From: an uncultured Haemophilus sp.
GTDB taxonomy: Bacteria > Pseudomonadota > Gammaproteobacteria > Enterobacterales > Pasteurellaceae
Direction: 5' to 3'
DNA: 6,024 bases
Assembly (NCBI GenBank): GCA_902481695.1
Contig: CABSXY010000118.1
Span: forward strand, 1-6,024
The notes under the pieces are model-generated. The model ran no database searches and was not told the DNA's origin. It worked only from the letters and a program-made list of their open reading frames with translations. Shown here piece after piece: positions 1-5,373 of the stretch; the stretch's first letter is position 1, and each line of letters begins with the position of its first letter. The translations under genes and the position numbers were made by a program.

Positions 1-1200
1 AAAATCGGTTTTTTTTGGTATTTTGCGTAACATATACATCATAAAACCACTAATAGTCTCGTAATTTTCTGAATCAGGGAAAGATTCAATATCCAAGGCA
101 CGCATCACATCTTCAAGCGGGGTCGCACCATCAATCAACCAAGAGTTTTCATCACGGCTGACGATTTGCTCTTCTTCGCTAGAAACCAATTCGCCCATCA
201 CAATACTCATCACATCGTTTAAGGTAATTAATCCCATTACAAGCGCATATTCATTGACAATAATCGCAAAATCTTCCCCCGTAGATTTAAACAACTCCAA
301 TACTTCGTATAACGACAGTGTATCTGGAATGAATAACGCTTTACGTAATAAACGGCTATCTGTTAAATCCACTACTTCTTGTTGAAGATAGAGTGTTAAC
401 AAGGTATGTGATTCCACATAACCTAAAATCTTATCCAGACCATTATCACAGATCACTAATTTAGAATGAGAGTCTGCCGATAAGGTATTCAACACTTCCT
501 GACGGGTGAAAGTGCGGTCTAAAAACACGATGTTTTCACGGGTCGTCATGGTTGAAGACACAGTGCGTTCTTGCATTTCAAAGATATTTTCAATCAAATA
601 ATGCTCTTGTGTTTTTAACACTCCCGCTTCCGCACCTGCTTCCACTATTGCCACGATGTCTTCTGATGTCATATTGTCTTCGCGCTTAGTGGATACCCCC
701 ATTAAATGGAAGAAGATATTAGAAAGACCATCAAAAAACCATACAATCGGTTTTAAGAGGAAAATAAAGGCTTGCATAATGCCAATAGTCCGTAGCGCAA
801 CACCTTCAGGATCAATCAGTGCAAGGCGTTTCGGAATTAAATCAGCTAATAAAATAAATGTTGTGGTTACCATGAAAAAGGCAATCCAAGAGGAGGCTGG
901 CTCAACCCATTCAGCCTTGGTGTATTCATGTAAAAAACTCTGTAAGTGAAGACTAATCGTTGCTTCACCAATCACCCCACCAAGTACGGCAACCATATTG
1001 AGTCCAATTTGGACCACCGTAATAAAACGTCCTGGCTGCTCCTGTAATTTTAAGACTTTTTCCGCTTGGATATTGCCTTCATTGGCTAACGTTTGTAGTT
1101 TAATGCGTCTTGCACCCGCGAGAGAAATCTCAGCCGATGATAAGATTGCACTGACAATAATTAATACGATTAAAATAAAAATCGCTGCAGATAAACTCAT
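1..1200 (-). CDS. ytfL: YtfL/PaeA-like CNNM (DUF21) and CBS-domain inner-membrane protein, C-terminus cut by window edge
   Basis: An open frame of 400 codons runs from ATG at 1200 to the window edge with no stop. The E. coli homologue is about 447 residues, so some 30 to 45 C-terminal residues are missing. Residues 1-190 form the DUF21/CNNM transmembrane domain, with hydrophobic segments near 4-22, 58-80, 103-121 and 136-158 and the motifs AEISLAGARRIKLQ (23-36) and ADLIPKRL (119-126). A CBS pair follows at about 205-338 (MQERTVSSTM; EDFAIIVNEYALVMGLITLNDV around 309-330). The start of a CorC/HlyC domain comes from about 350 (DENSWLIDGATP, then SGFMMYMLRKIPKKTD). This domain order and wording closely match E. 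coli YtfL as I remember it. YtfL was renamed PaeA after evidence that it exports cadaverine and putrescine; applying that function here is inference. AAGAGA, 5 bases before the ATG, supports the start. It is separated from the upstream gene by 110 bases holding a hairpin, so it may be a separate unit or read-through from the operon. Confidence 0.9.
   Translation of the reverse strand, partial: MSLSAAIFILIVLIIVSAILSSAEISLAGARRIKLQTLANEGNIQAEKVLKLQEQPGRFITVVQIGLNMVAVLGGVIGEATISLHLQSFLHEYTKAEWVEPASSWIAFFMVTTTFILLADLIPKRLALIDPEGVALRTIGIMQAFIFLLKPIVWFFDGLSNIFFHLMGVSTKREDNMTSEDIVAIVEAGAEAGVLKTQEHYLIENIFEMQERTVSSTMTTRENIVFLDRTFTRQEVLNTLSADSHSKLVICDNGLDKILGYVESHTLLTLYLQQEVVDLTDSRLLRKALFIPDTLSLYEVLELFKSTGEDFAIIVNEYALVMGLITLNDVMSIVMGELVSSEEEQIVSRDENSWLIDGATPLEDVMRALDIESFPDSENYETISGFMMYMLRKIPKKTDF
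510..518 (+). repeat. DNA uptake signal sequence (Hin-type USS)
   Basis: Exact AAGTGCGGT on the plus strand followed by AT-rich tracts (CTAAAAA, then TGTTTT about one helical turn later), the extended form recognised for natural DNA uptake in Haemophilus. It lies inside ytfL, whose coding strand reads it as Asp-Arg-Thr-Phe. Confidence 0.92.
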
Positions 1201-1222
1201 AATGTTCTCTTTATTGGTTTTA

Positions 1223-1231
1223 AAGTGCGGT
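1223..1231 (+). repeat. DNA uptake signal sequence, with partial inverted arm
   Basis: Exact AAGTGCGGT, the only intergenic copy in the window. Six bases later comes ACCGC (1238-1242), complementary to GCGGT (1227-1231), giving a 5-bp stem with a 6-base loop. In Haemophilus, paired inverted uptake signals often double as terminators. Here the second arm is only half an uptake signal, so the stem is weak. Confidence 0.9.
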
Positions 1232-1277
1232 CAGTTTACCGCTGGTTTTTAGGTTAGAAATGTTATTATTAAATTGT

Positions 1278-1299
1278 TAGGGCGCTTTATAACGCCCCA
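1278..1299 (-). terminator. Probable weak terminator after the DUF1523-like gene
   Basis: On the minus strand TGGGGCG and CGCCCTA pair as a 7-bp stem (one G-U pair) around an 8-base loop, starting 11 bases after the DUF1523-like stop codon at 1311-1313. The sequence after the stem (ACAATTTAATAATAACA) is AT-rich but lacks a clean run of T, so termination may be partial. It is the likely 3' end of the mltG operon, with possible read-through into ytfL. Confidence 0.5.
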
Positions 1300-1310
1300 T
1301 TTGAGAAACG

Positions 1311-1835
1311 CTAATTTTCGCTGTCGAACCAGCCGCGCACAAATTGTACTGAAAGGAAAAGGGTAACCAATAGGAATGCATAGAATACCCAAGATAAAAT
1401 TGGATGGCTTGGTGTGATATCGCCGCTGATTTCCTTCACCGAAACCGCATTACGATACTCATCAAACATCGTCATACGCCAACCATAATACTTGATTTGT
1501 ACTAATTTGTTTTCATTACCAAAGGCTTGAACTTGAGCCTGTAAGTTCGCTGAACCAAATTTGAAATAGAATGGGAAACCCCAACGGGTATCTTCATTAC
1601 GATACACCATGATTTTGCCATCATCATTTTGTGTATTAATAAAATACACATCACGCGTTGGACCATCTGCCGGATTCGATTTTGTAATCGGGCCATCTTT
1701 ATCCACACGTTTCACTTCCACACCGGTTACTCGCGTTACATCATAGTGTGGGAAAACGTAGTCCACCACGGCGAACATAAAGCCGTGGAAAACAAAGACC
1801 ACTAAAAATAAAAAGTACTTAAAAAACTTACGCAT
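1311..1835 (-). CDS. DUF1523-like two-helix membrane protein of unknown function
   Basis: A 174-residue protein. Residues about 5-27 form an N-terminal hydrophobic helix after a basic MRK start (signal anchor or uncleaved signal), and residues about 147-167 form a second helix close to the C-terminus. The roughly 120 residues between them are most likely periplasmic, with both ends in the cytoplasm. That central part has YDVTRVTGVEVKR (31-43), RDVYFINT (61-68), VYRNEDTRWGFPFYFKFGSANLQAQ (77-101) and YYGWRMTMFDEYRNAVSV (116-133). These match my memory of the DUF1523 family (PF07509), which has no established function. No catalytic motif and no cysteine is apparent. The start is supported by the purine-rich GAGAGAG (1840-1846) 4 bases before the ATG. 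It follows ycfH by 26 bases in the same direction, so it is probably the last gene of the mltG-tmk-holB-ycfH transcript. The hairpin at 1278-1299 follows it. The family call is from memory; that it is a real membrane protein is much surer. Confidence 0.85.
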   Translation of the reverse strand: MRKFFKYFLFLVVFVFHGFMFAVVDYVFPHYDVTRVTGVEVKRVDKDGPITKSNPADGPTRDVYFINTQNDDGKIMVYRNEDTRWGFPFYFKFGSANLQAQVQAFGNENKLVQIKYYGWRMTMFDEYRNAVSVKEISGDITPSHPILSWVFYAFLLVTLFLSVQFVRGWFDSEN

Positions 1836-1839
1836 AAAA

Positions 1840-1846
1840 CTCTCTC
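1840..1846 (-). promoter_or_regulatory. Ribosome binding site of the DUF1523-like gene
   Basis: GAGAGAG on the minus strand, 4 bases before ATG 1835, is a moderate Shine-Dalgarno match in the 26-base gap after ycfH. It lets this gene be translated independently of ycfH and fixes its start. Confidence 0.6.
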
Positions 1847-1861
1847 ATTTAAATCGATGAT

Positions 1862-2644
1862 TTATTGTACATTAATTTTAAATAAACGCTCGAAGTTTTG
1901 TGTACTAATTTGTGCAAATTCTTCCATAGACAGCCCTTTTAACGCTGCCACATACTCACACACTTCACGTGTATAGGCAGGTTGGTTCTCTTTACCACGA
2001 TAAGGCACGGGCGCTAAGTAAGGCGAATCTGTTTCAACTAACAAACGATCTGCTGGTACATAACGAATAGCTTCACGAATACTTTCCGCATTTTTAAAGG
2101 TAATAATGCCCGAACAAGAAATATAAAAACCTAAATCAAGTGCCTTTTTCGCAAAGTCTAAGGTTTCCGTAAAACAATGAATTAATCCACCGCACTTTTC
2201 AGCATGATGCTCACGCAACATGGCGATGGTGTCTTCTGGCGCTGAACGCGTATGAATAATTACTGGCTTATCCACTTCATTCGCAACGCTGATTTGATCC
2301 GCAAAAACCGTTTGCTGCAATGCCTTATTATCGGCGCTGTAATAATAATCTAAACCGATTTCGCCAATTGCGATCACTTTTTTATTTTGGGATAAACGTA
2401 ATAAACGCTCGGCATCGTAAGGTTCTTCTTCAAGATCTAGTGGATGCACACCACAAGCCAAAGACACATTCGGAAATTTGGCTAACTCAGGGTAAGCTTT
2501 TTCAAAACGGCTTAATGTTACGCCAATCGCCAATAAATGTTTCACATCTCGTGCTTGGGCTTTGGCTACCACATCAGCAATATCTTTGTGTAAATTTTCA
2601 TAATCCAATGCATCTAAATGGCAATGGGAATCTACGATAAACAT
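1862..2644 (-). CDS. ycfH: YcfH, TatD-family metal-dependent hydrolase (probable DNase)
   Basis: A 260-residue TIM-barrel amidohydrolase, the usual TatD-family length. All expected metal ligands are visible: HCH at residues 7-9 (H7, H9), E95 in GEIGLDY (94-100), H131 in IIHTR, H156 in LIHCF, and D206 in ETDSPYL (204-210). The family comprises two-metal hydrolases, and several members are magnesium-dependent DNases; the substrate of this one cannot be read from sequence. I choose ycfH rather than tatD because the gene directly follows holB, as ycfH does in E. coli, and is nowhere near tat genes. ATG 2644 lies 7 bases after the holB stop, with AAGGA inside the holB end. An uptake signal is embedded at residues 149-152 (Glu-Lys-Cys-Gly region). 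It is probably cotranscribed with mltG, tmk and holB. Confidence 0.93.
   Translation of the reverse strand: MFIVDSHCHLDALDYENLHKDIADVVAKAQARDVKHLLAIGVTLSRFEKAYPELAKFPNVSLACGVHPLDLEEEPYDAERLLRLSQNKKVIAIGEIGLDYYYSADNKALQQTVFADQISVANEVDKPVIIHTRSAPEDTIAMLREHHAEKCGGLIHCFTETLDFAKKALDLGFYISCSGIITFKNAESIREAIRYVPADRLLVETDSPYLAPVPYRGKENQPAYTREVCEYVAALKGLSMEEFAQISTQNFERLFKINVQ
2189..2197 (-). repeat. DNA uptake signal sequence (Hin-type USS)
   Basis: Exact AAGTGCGGT on the minus strand, followed by GGATTAATTC and TGTTTT, the AT-rich spacing of the extended signal. It lies within ycfH, where the coding strand reads it as Lys-Cys-Gly. Confidence 0.92.
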
Positions 2645-2651
2645 AATTTAT

Positions 2652-3632
2652 TTAGTCCTTAAATACGTCGGTAATTAACTTCGTCAAACCATCTAGTAAC
2701 ATTAATTCCGTGTTAACGCCATTAATGGTAAGTAAATCCGAGCGTACTTTTTGCATAATTTTATTCGCGGTTAATAACCCAAGCGCTGTTTGCTCATCTG
2801 CAAATTGAGTGACACCGGTTTTAAGATCAAGTGTTTGCCAGCCACTTTTAATTTCGAGTTTGTATTTAATGGCATCGCTTAAAAACGCTAAAATCCAATC
2901 CAATTGCTGTATGGTGCGTTCTTTTTCAAAGAAAGGCAAAATTTCCAAAGGCGAACGACGACGATAAAACAGCCAAAATTGGCGTAGGAAATTCTTCCGT
3001 TGTTCAATTAATCCTTGCTGTAATGTTTCCAATGCTAACAATGGGCGCCCCAAATTCATCGCAAGTGCGGTCAATAATTCGGATGTTTCTGCCTGAAATT
3101 GAGAAGAAAGCCAATTTAGGGCTTCCGCCTCTGTTGGCAAAGGCACATTCCACACTTGGCAACGGCTGTAAATAGTCGCTAACAATGAAGATGAGGGTTC
3201 TGTTTGCAACAAGAAATACGTATTCGGACGCGGCTCTTCCAAAGTTTTGAGCAACGCATTCGCTGCTGCTTCCGTAAGACGTTCCGCATCCTGGATATAC
3301 ACTAATTTATTGCCATTTTGTTGTGCGTGTTGGCTAACAACTTCATTAATCGCCCGCACCTGATCAACACCAATGTCTTTGCCTTCTTGAGAGGCTAAAA
3401 CATGAAAATCGGGGTGACTTTGCGCTGCCATTAAGTGGCAAGCATGACAATGGCCACAAGGTGCATTATCTGGCGTTTGACACATAATGCGTTTCGTTAA
3501 AGCCTCAAACAAAACTTCAGCACCGAGACCTTGATCAGCTTTAATCAATAATGCATGATGCCCCAAACCTTCGCTAAAAGTTTGGCTAATTTTGTGATAA
3601 GTAGGCACTAACCAAGGATAAAGTTCGCTCAT
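2652..3632 (-). CDS. holB: DNA polymerase III subunit delta prime
   Basis: A 326-residue clamp-loader subunit, close to the E. coli length of 334. With delta, gamma/tau and accessory subunits it opens the sliding clamp and loads it on primed DNA. Order of features: a degenerate P-loop region (ADQGLGAEV, 32-40) that lacks the Walker A Lys-Ser/Thr, as expected because delta prime does not bind ATP productively; a four-cysteine zinc module (C51, C59, C62, C65); the conserved AANALLKTLEEP (123-134); and the SRC motif (157-159) that supplies the arginine finger to a neighbouring subunit. The C-terminal collar region is less conserved. I place the start at ATG 3632, which gives an ATGA overlap with the tmk stop. 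A longer frame would begin at a TTG at 3653 and overlap tmk by 25 bases, adding seven residues absent from homologues I know. There is no clear Shine-Dalgarno sequence before 3632, so translation probably depends on tmk. Confidence 0.95.
   Translation of the reverse strand: MSELYPWLVPTYHKISQTFSEGLGHHALLIKADQGLGAEVLFEALTKRIMCQTPDNAPCGHCHACHLMAAQSHPDFHVLASQEGKDIGVDQVRAINEVVSQHAQQNGNKLVYIQDAERLTEAAANALLKTLEEPRPNTYFLLQTEPSSSLLATIYSRCQVWNVPLPTEAEALNWLSSQFQAETSELLTALAMNLGRPLLALETLQQGLIEQRKNFLRQFWLFYRRRSPLEILPFFEKERTIQQLDWILAFLSDAIKYKLEIKSGWQTLDLKTGVTQFADEQTALGLLTANKIMQKVRSDLLTINGVNTELMLLDGLTKLITDVFKD
2656..2660 (-). promoter_or_regulatory. Ribosome binding site of ycfH, inside the holB end
   Basis: AAGGA on the minus strand, 11 bases before ycfH ATG 2644 and overlapping the last codons of holB. 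The spacing is somewhat long but the match is good, and it supports the annotated ycfH start. Confidence 0.6.
3063..3071 (+). repeat. DNA uptake signal sequence (Hin-type USS)
   Basis: Exact AAGTGCGGT on the plus strand followed by CAATAATTC and TGTTTC. It lies inside holB, where the coding strand reads ACC GCA CTT as Thr-Ala-Leu in the poorly conserved C-terminal half. Confidence 0.92.
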
Positions 3633-4261
3633 TTTGCTTGTGAAACCCACCAATTTTTGACCGCACTTTGTATGTCTACTTGTACTTGTTCCAAAGGCTG
3701 ACCCGCATTAATAATGGCTGCTTTAGGATTATTCTGTACCAATTCCAAATAACGTTGGCGAGTACGATGGAAGAAATCAAGCCCTTGTTGTTCAATACGG
3801 TCTAATTCGCCTCGTCCTCTAGCACGTGCAAGCCCCTCTGCAGGATCAATATCTAAATACAGTACAAAATCGGGTTCAAAATCACCTAACACCATATTTT
3901 TTAAATTTGTCATCAGCGTTTGGTCAAACTGACGCCCACCACCTTGATAGGCCTGCGAAGACATATCGTGACGATCGCCAAGCACAATTTTGCCTGCTGC
4001 CAATGCTGGCTTAATCACATTTTCTACCAATTGAATTCGTGCCGCATAAAGCATTAATAATTCCGCTTTATCCGTAACCGGTTCTTCTGTTTCATGTTTG
4101 ATTAAATGGCGTAATTTCTCCGCTAACGGTGTACCACCTGGCTCACGAGTAAACACGACATCGTTTACACCAAGAGATTTTAATGTATCCACCACCGTTT
4201 GCATGGCGGTACTTTTACCTGCACCTTCCAACCCTTCAATCACGATAAATTTGCCTTGCAT
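3629..4261 (-). CDS. tmk: Thymidylate kinase (dTMP kinase)
   Basis: A 210-residue cytoplasmic kinase that converts dTMP plus ATP to dTDP plus ADP, the step leading to dTTP in both de novo and salvage routes. Seen in sequence: P-loop GLEGAGKST (10-18); REPGGT (39-44), part of the dTMP site; the DRH form of the DR[YH] motif (96-98) followed by SSQAYQGGGR (101-110); and an arginine-rich lid ARGRGELDRIE (147-157), the bacterial type in which the lid rather than the P-loop carries the catalytic arginine. Length matches the family. ATG 4261 shares its A with the mltG TAA stop, and a strong AAGGAG site lies 7 bases upstream inside mltG. Its TGA overlaps the holB ATG. An uptake signal near the 3' end encodes Ser-Ala-Val. 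Its position beside holB links dTTP supply to replication, as in E. coli. Confidence 0.97.
   Translation of the reverse strand: MQGKFIVIEGLEGAGKSTAMQTVVDTLKSLGVNDVVFTREPGGTPLAEKLRHLIKHETEEPVTDKAELLMLYAARIQLVENVIKPALAAGKIVLGDRHDMSSQAYQGGGRQFDQTLMTNLKNMVLGDFEPDFVLYLDIDPAEGLARARGRGELDRIEQQGLDFFHRTRQRYLELVQNNPKAAIINAGQPLEQVQVDIQSAVKNWWVSQAK
3660..3668 (-). repeat. DNA uptake signal sequence (Hin-type USS)
   Basis: Exact AAGTGCGGT on the minus strand, followed by CAAAAATTGG and then a T-rich stretch. It encodes Ser-Ala-Val near the C-terminus of Tmk (residues 199-201), about 28 bases before the holB start. Confidence 0.92.
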
Positions 4262-5310
4262 TAGTTGGCTCCTTTTTGTTGGCTACGATACCAACGTAAA
4301 TATTCTTGTACTGCTTTATTATGCTCGTTCAGATTACGAGTAAATTTATGGCCACCACTTCCATCGGCAACAAAATAATAAAAGTCTGTTTTTGCTGGAT
4401 GCGCCACCGCCTGCAAAGCGCTCTCACTCACCATCGCAATTGGTGTTGGTGGTAAACCCTCAATCATATAGGTATTGTAAGGGGTCATCGTTTCCAAATC
4501 TTTCTTACGAATATTTCCGGTATAACTCTCACCCATTCCATAAATCACCGTTGGGTCAGTTTGTAGTTTCATATTGGCTTTTAAACGATTAATAAATACG
4601 GAAGCCACTTGTGGACGCTCCGCCGCAATTCCTGTTTCTTTCTCCACAATAGAAGCCAAAATTAGCATCTGATATGGATCCGCTAATGGGAGATTTTCAT
4701 CCCGTTCATTCCACGCTTTATCTAAAACTTTTTGTAAGCGAGTAGCTGAACGTTTTAATAATTCAAGATCTGTGGAGTTTGGGGTGTAATTATAGGTATC
4801 TGGATACAACCAGCCCTCCATGTTATTCCATTCGTAAACGGCTTTTGCAACAGCTGGAATATCTAGTAACGCCATAATTTCTTTATCACTTTTACCTTGC
4901 AAGGTTTGTTTTAAGTGCGGTGCGTTTTCAAGGTTTTTACGCCATTCCTTGAACGTTTTACCTTCAATAAACTTCACACTAAATTGTGCTTCCTTGCCGG
5001 AATTAATCATATCCAATAAATCTTGCAACGTTTTCACGCCCGTTAAAGAATAAGTCCCCGCTTTCACTTTGTTGAGCTGAGGTTGTAATTTCAATAACCA
5101 AGGCAATAAATCGGCATGCTCAAGAATTTTTTCTTGCTCTAATAAAGCGGCGAGTTTACTGCCAGTAGTGCCTCGCTCAATTGTAAGCAATTGATCTTGC
5201 TTGACATTCACCGGCGTATGAACAAACTCAGTTAATTTTTGATAACCCCAAAAACCAACACCGCCAAGAATTAGCAAAAGAATCAGTAAAAAGACAAAAA
5301 ATTTTTTCAT
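4261..5310 (-). CDS. mltG: Endolytic murein transglycosylase MltG (YceG)
   Basis: A 349-residue inner-membrane enzyme, about the length of E. coli MltG (340). It cleaves nascent peptidoglycan strands internally, leaving anhydro-MurNAc ends, and is thought to set glycan chain length near the synthetic machinery. Residues 4-22 are a single hydrophobic anchor after MKK, with the rest periplasmic. About 40-105 resembles the LysM-like subdomain seen in MltG (SKLAALLEQEKILEHADLL region). The catalytic YceG domain has EGWLYPDTYNY (165-175), LASIVEKET (218-226) with the catalytic glutamate at E223 or E225, VASVFINRL (235-243), LQTDPTVIYGMG (249-260), and PYNTYMIEGLPPTPI (277-291). The start at ATG 5310 gives the expected MKKFF signal anchor, though the Shine-Dalgarno sequence is weak (GAG about 7 bases upstream). 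It is the first gene after the surA terminator and so the probable head of the operon. An uptake signal encodes Pro-His-Leu around residues 131-133. Confidence 0.96.
   Translation of the reverse strand: MKKFFVFLLILLLILGGVGFWGYQKLTEFVHTPVNVKQDQLLTIERGTTGSKLAALLEQEKILEHADLLPWLLKLQPQLNKVKAGTYSLTGVKTLQDLLDMINSGKEAQFSVKFIEGKTFKEWRKNLENAPHLKQTLQGKSDKEIMALLDIPAVAKAVYEWNNMEGWLYPDTYNYTPNSTDLELLKRSATRLQKVLDKAWNERDENLPLADPYQMLILASIVEKETGIAAERPQVASVFINRLKANMKLQTDPTVIYGMGESYTGNIRKKDLETMTPYNTYMIEGLPPTPIAMVSESALQAVAHPAKTDFYYFVADGSGGHKFTRNLNEHNKAVQEYLRWYRSQQKGAN
4269..4274 (-). promoter_or_regulatory. Strong ribosome binding site of tmk, inside the mltG end
   Basis: AAGGAG on the minus strand, 7 bases before tmk ATG 4261. 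It is formed by the Lys-Gly-Ala codons at the mltG C-terminus. Together with the TAATG stop-start junction it fixes the tmk start and indicates reinitiation or coupled translation. Confidence 0.8.
4913..4921 (+). repeat. DNA uptake signal sequence (Hin-type USS)
   Basis: Exact AAGTGCGGT on the plus strand followed by GCGTTTTC and GTTTTT. It lies inside mltG between the LysM-like and catalytic parts, where the coding strand reads through it as Ala-Pro-His-Leu. Confidence 0.92.
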
Positions 5311-5336
5311 GCGTCACTCATTTTATAAAAACGACA

Positions 5337-5357
5337 AAAGGGGCAAAATGCCCCCTT
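5337..5357 (-). terminator. Rho-independent terminator after surA
   Basis: On the minus strand AAGGGGGC, loop ATTTT, GCCCCTTT forms an 8-bp stem (five G-C pairs, one G-U, two A-T) beginning about 16 bases after the surA stop. It is followed by a T-rich stretch TTTTGTCGTTTTT. Stem strength, loop and T tract all fit an intrinsic terminator. It separates surA from the mltG operon, although the T tract runs to within about 15 bases of the mltG start, leaving little room for an mltG promoter. Confidence 0.85.
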
Positions 5358-5373
5358 ATTCTAACGTTTTCTG

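Larger units (their letters stand above)
1201..1310 (-). other. Intergenic region between the DUF1523-like gene and ytfL
   Basis: The 110 bases between the two genes hold three recognisable things: a GC-rich hairpin at 1278-1299, an uptake signal at 1223-1231 with a partial mirrored arm, and the ytfL ribosome binding site AAGAGA at 1206-1211. On the minus strand there is an AT-rich TTTAATAATAACA run just after the hairpin that could contain a -10 element (TAATAA), but I see no convincing -35 box. A promoter for ytfL here is therefore possible but not shown. Confidence 0.6.

Noticed and set aside
656..1252. Plus-strand open frames of 97 and 84 codons at 656-949 and 998-1252
   Set aside because: They lie opposite the continuous, strongly recognisable ytfL frame, lack family-like sequence and are shadow frames.
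1502..1708. 68-codon minus-strand frame inside the DUF1523-like gene
   Set aside because: It is an alternative frame of a gene whose own frame shows conserved motifs and membrane helices; no supporting ribosome site was seen.
2320..2640. 106-codon plus-strand frame opposite ycfH
   Set aside because: ycfH carries all TatD metal ligands in its frame; the antisense frame has no recognisable domain.
3653..4261. Delta prime P-loop lacking the Walker lysine seen as gene decay in holB
   Set aside because: Loss of the ATP-binding lysine is normal for delta prime across bacteria; the zinc cysteines and SRC motif are intact, so the gene looks functional.
3826..4592. Plus-strand frames at 3826-4014, 4098-4343 and 4392-4592
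   Set aside because: All are antisense to tmk and mltG, with low-complexity or unrecognised translations; treated as shadows.
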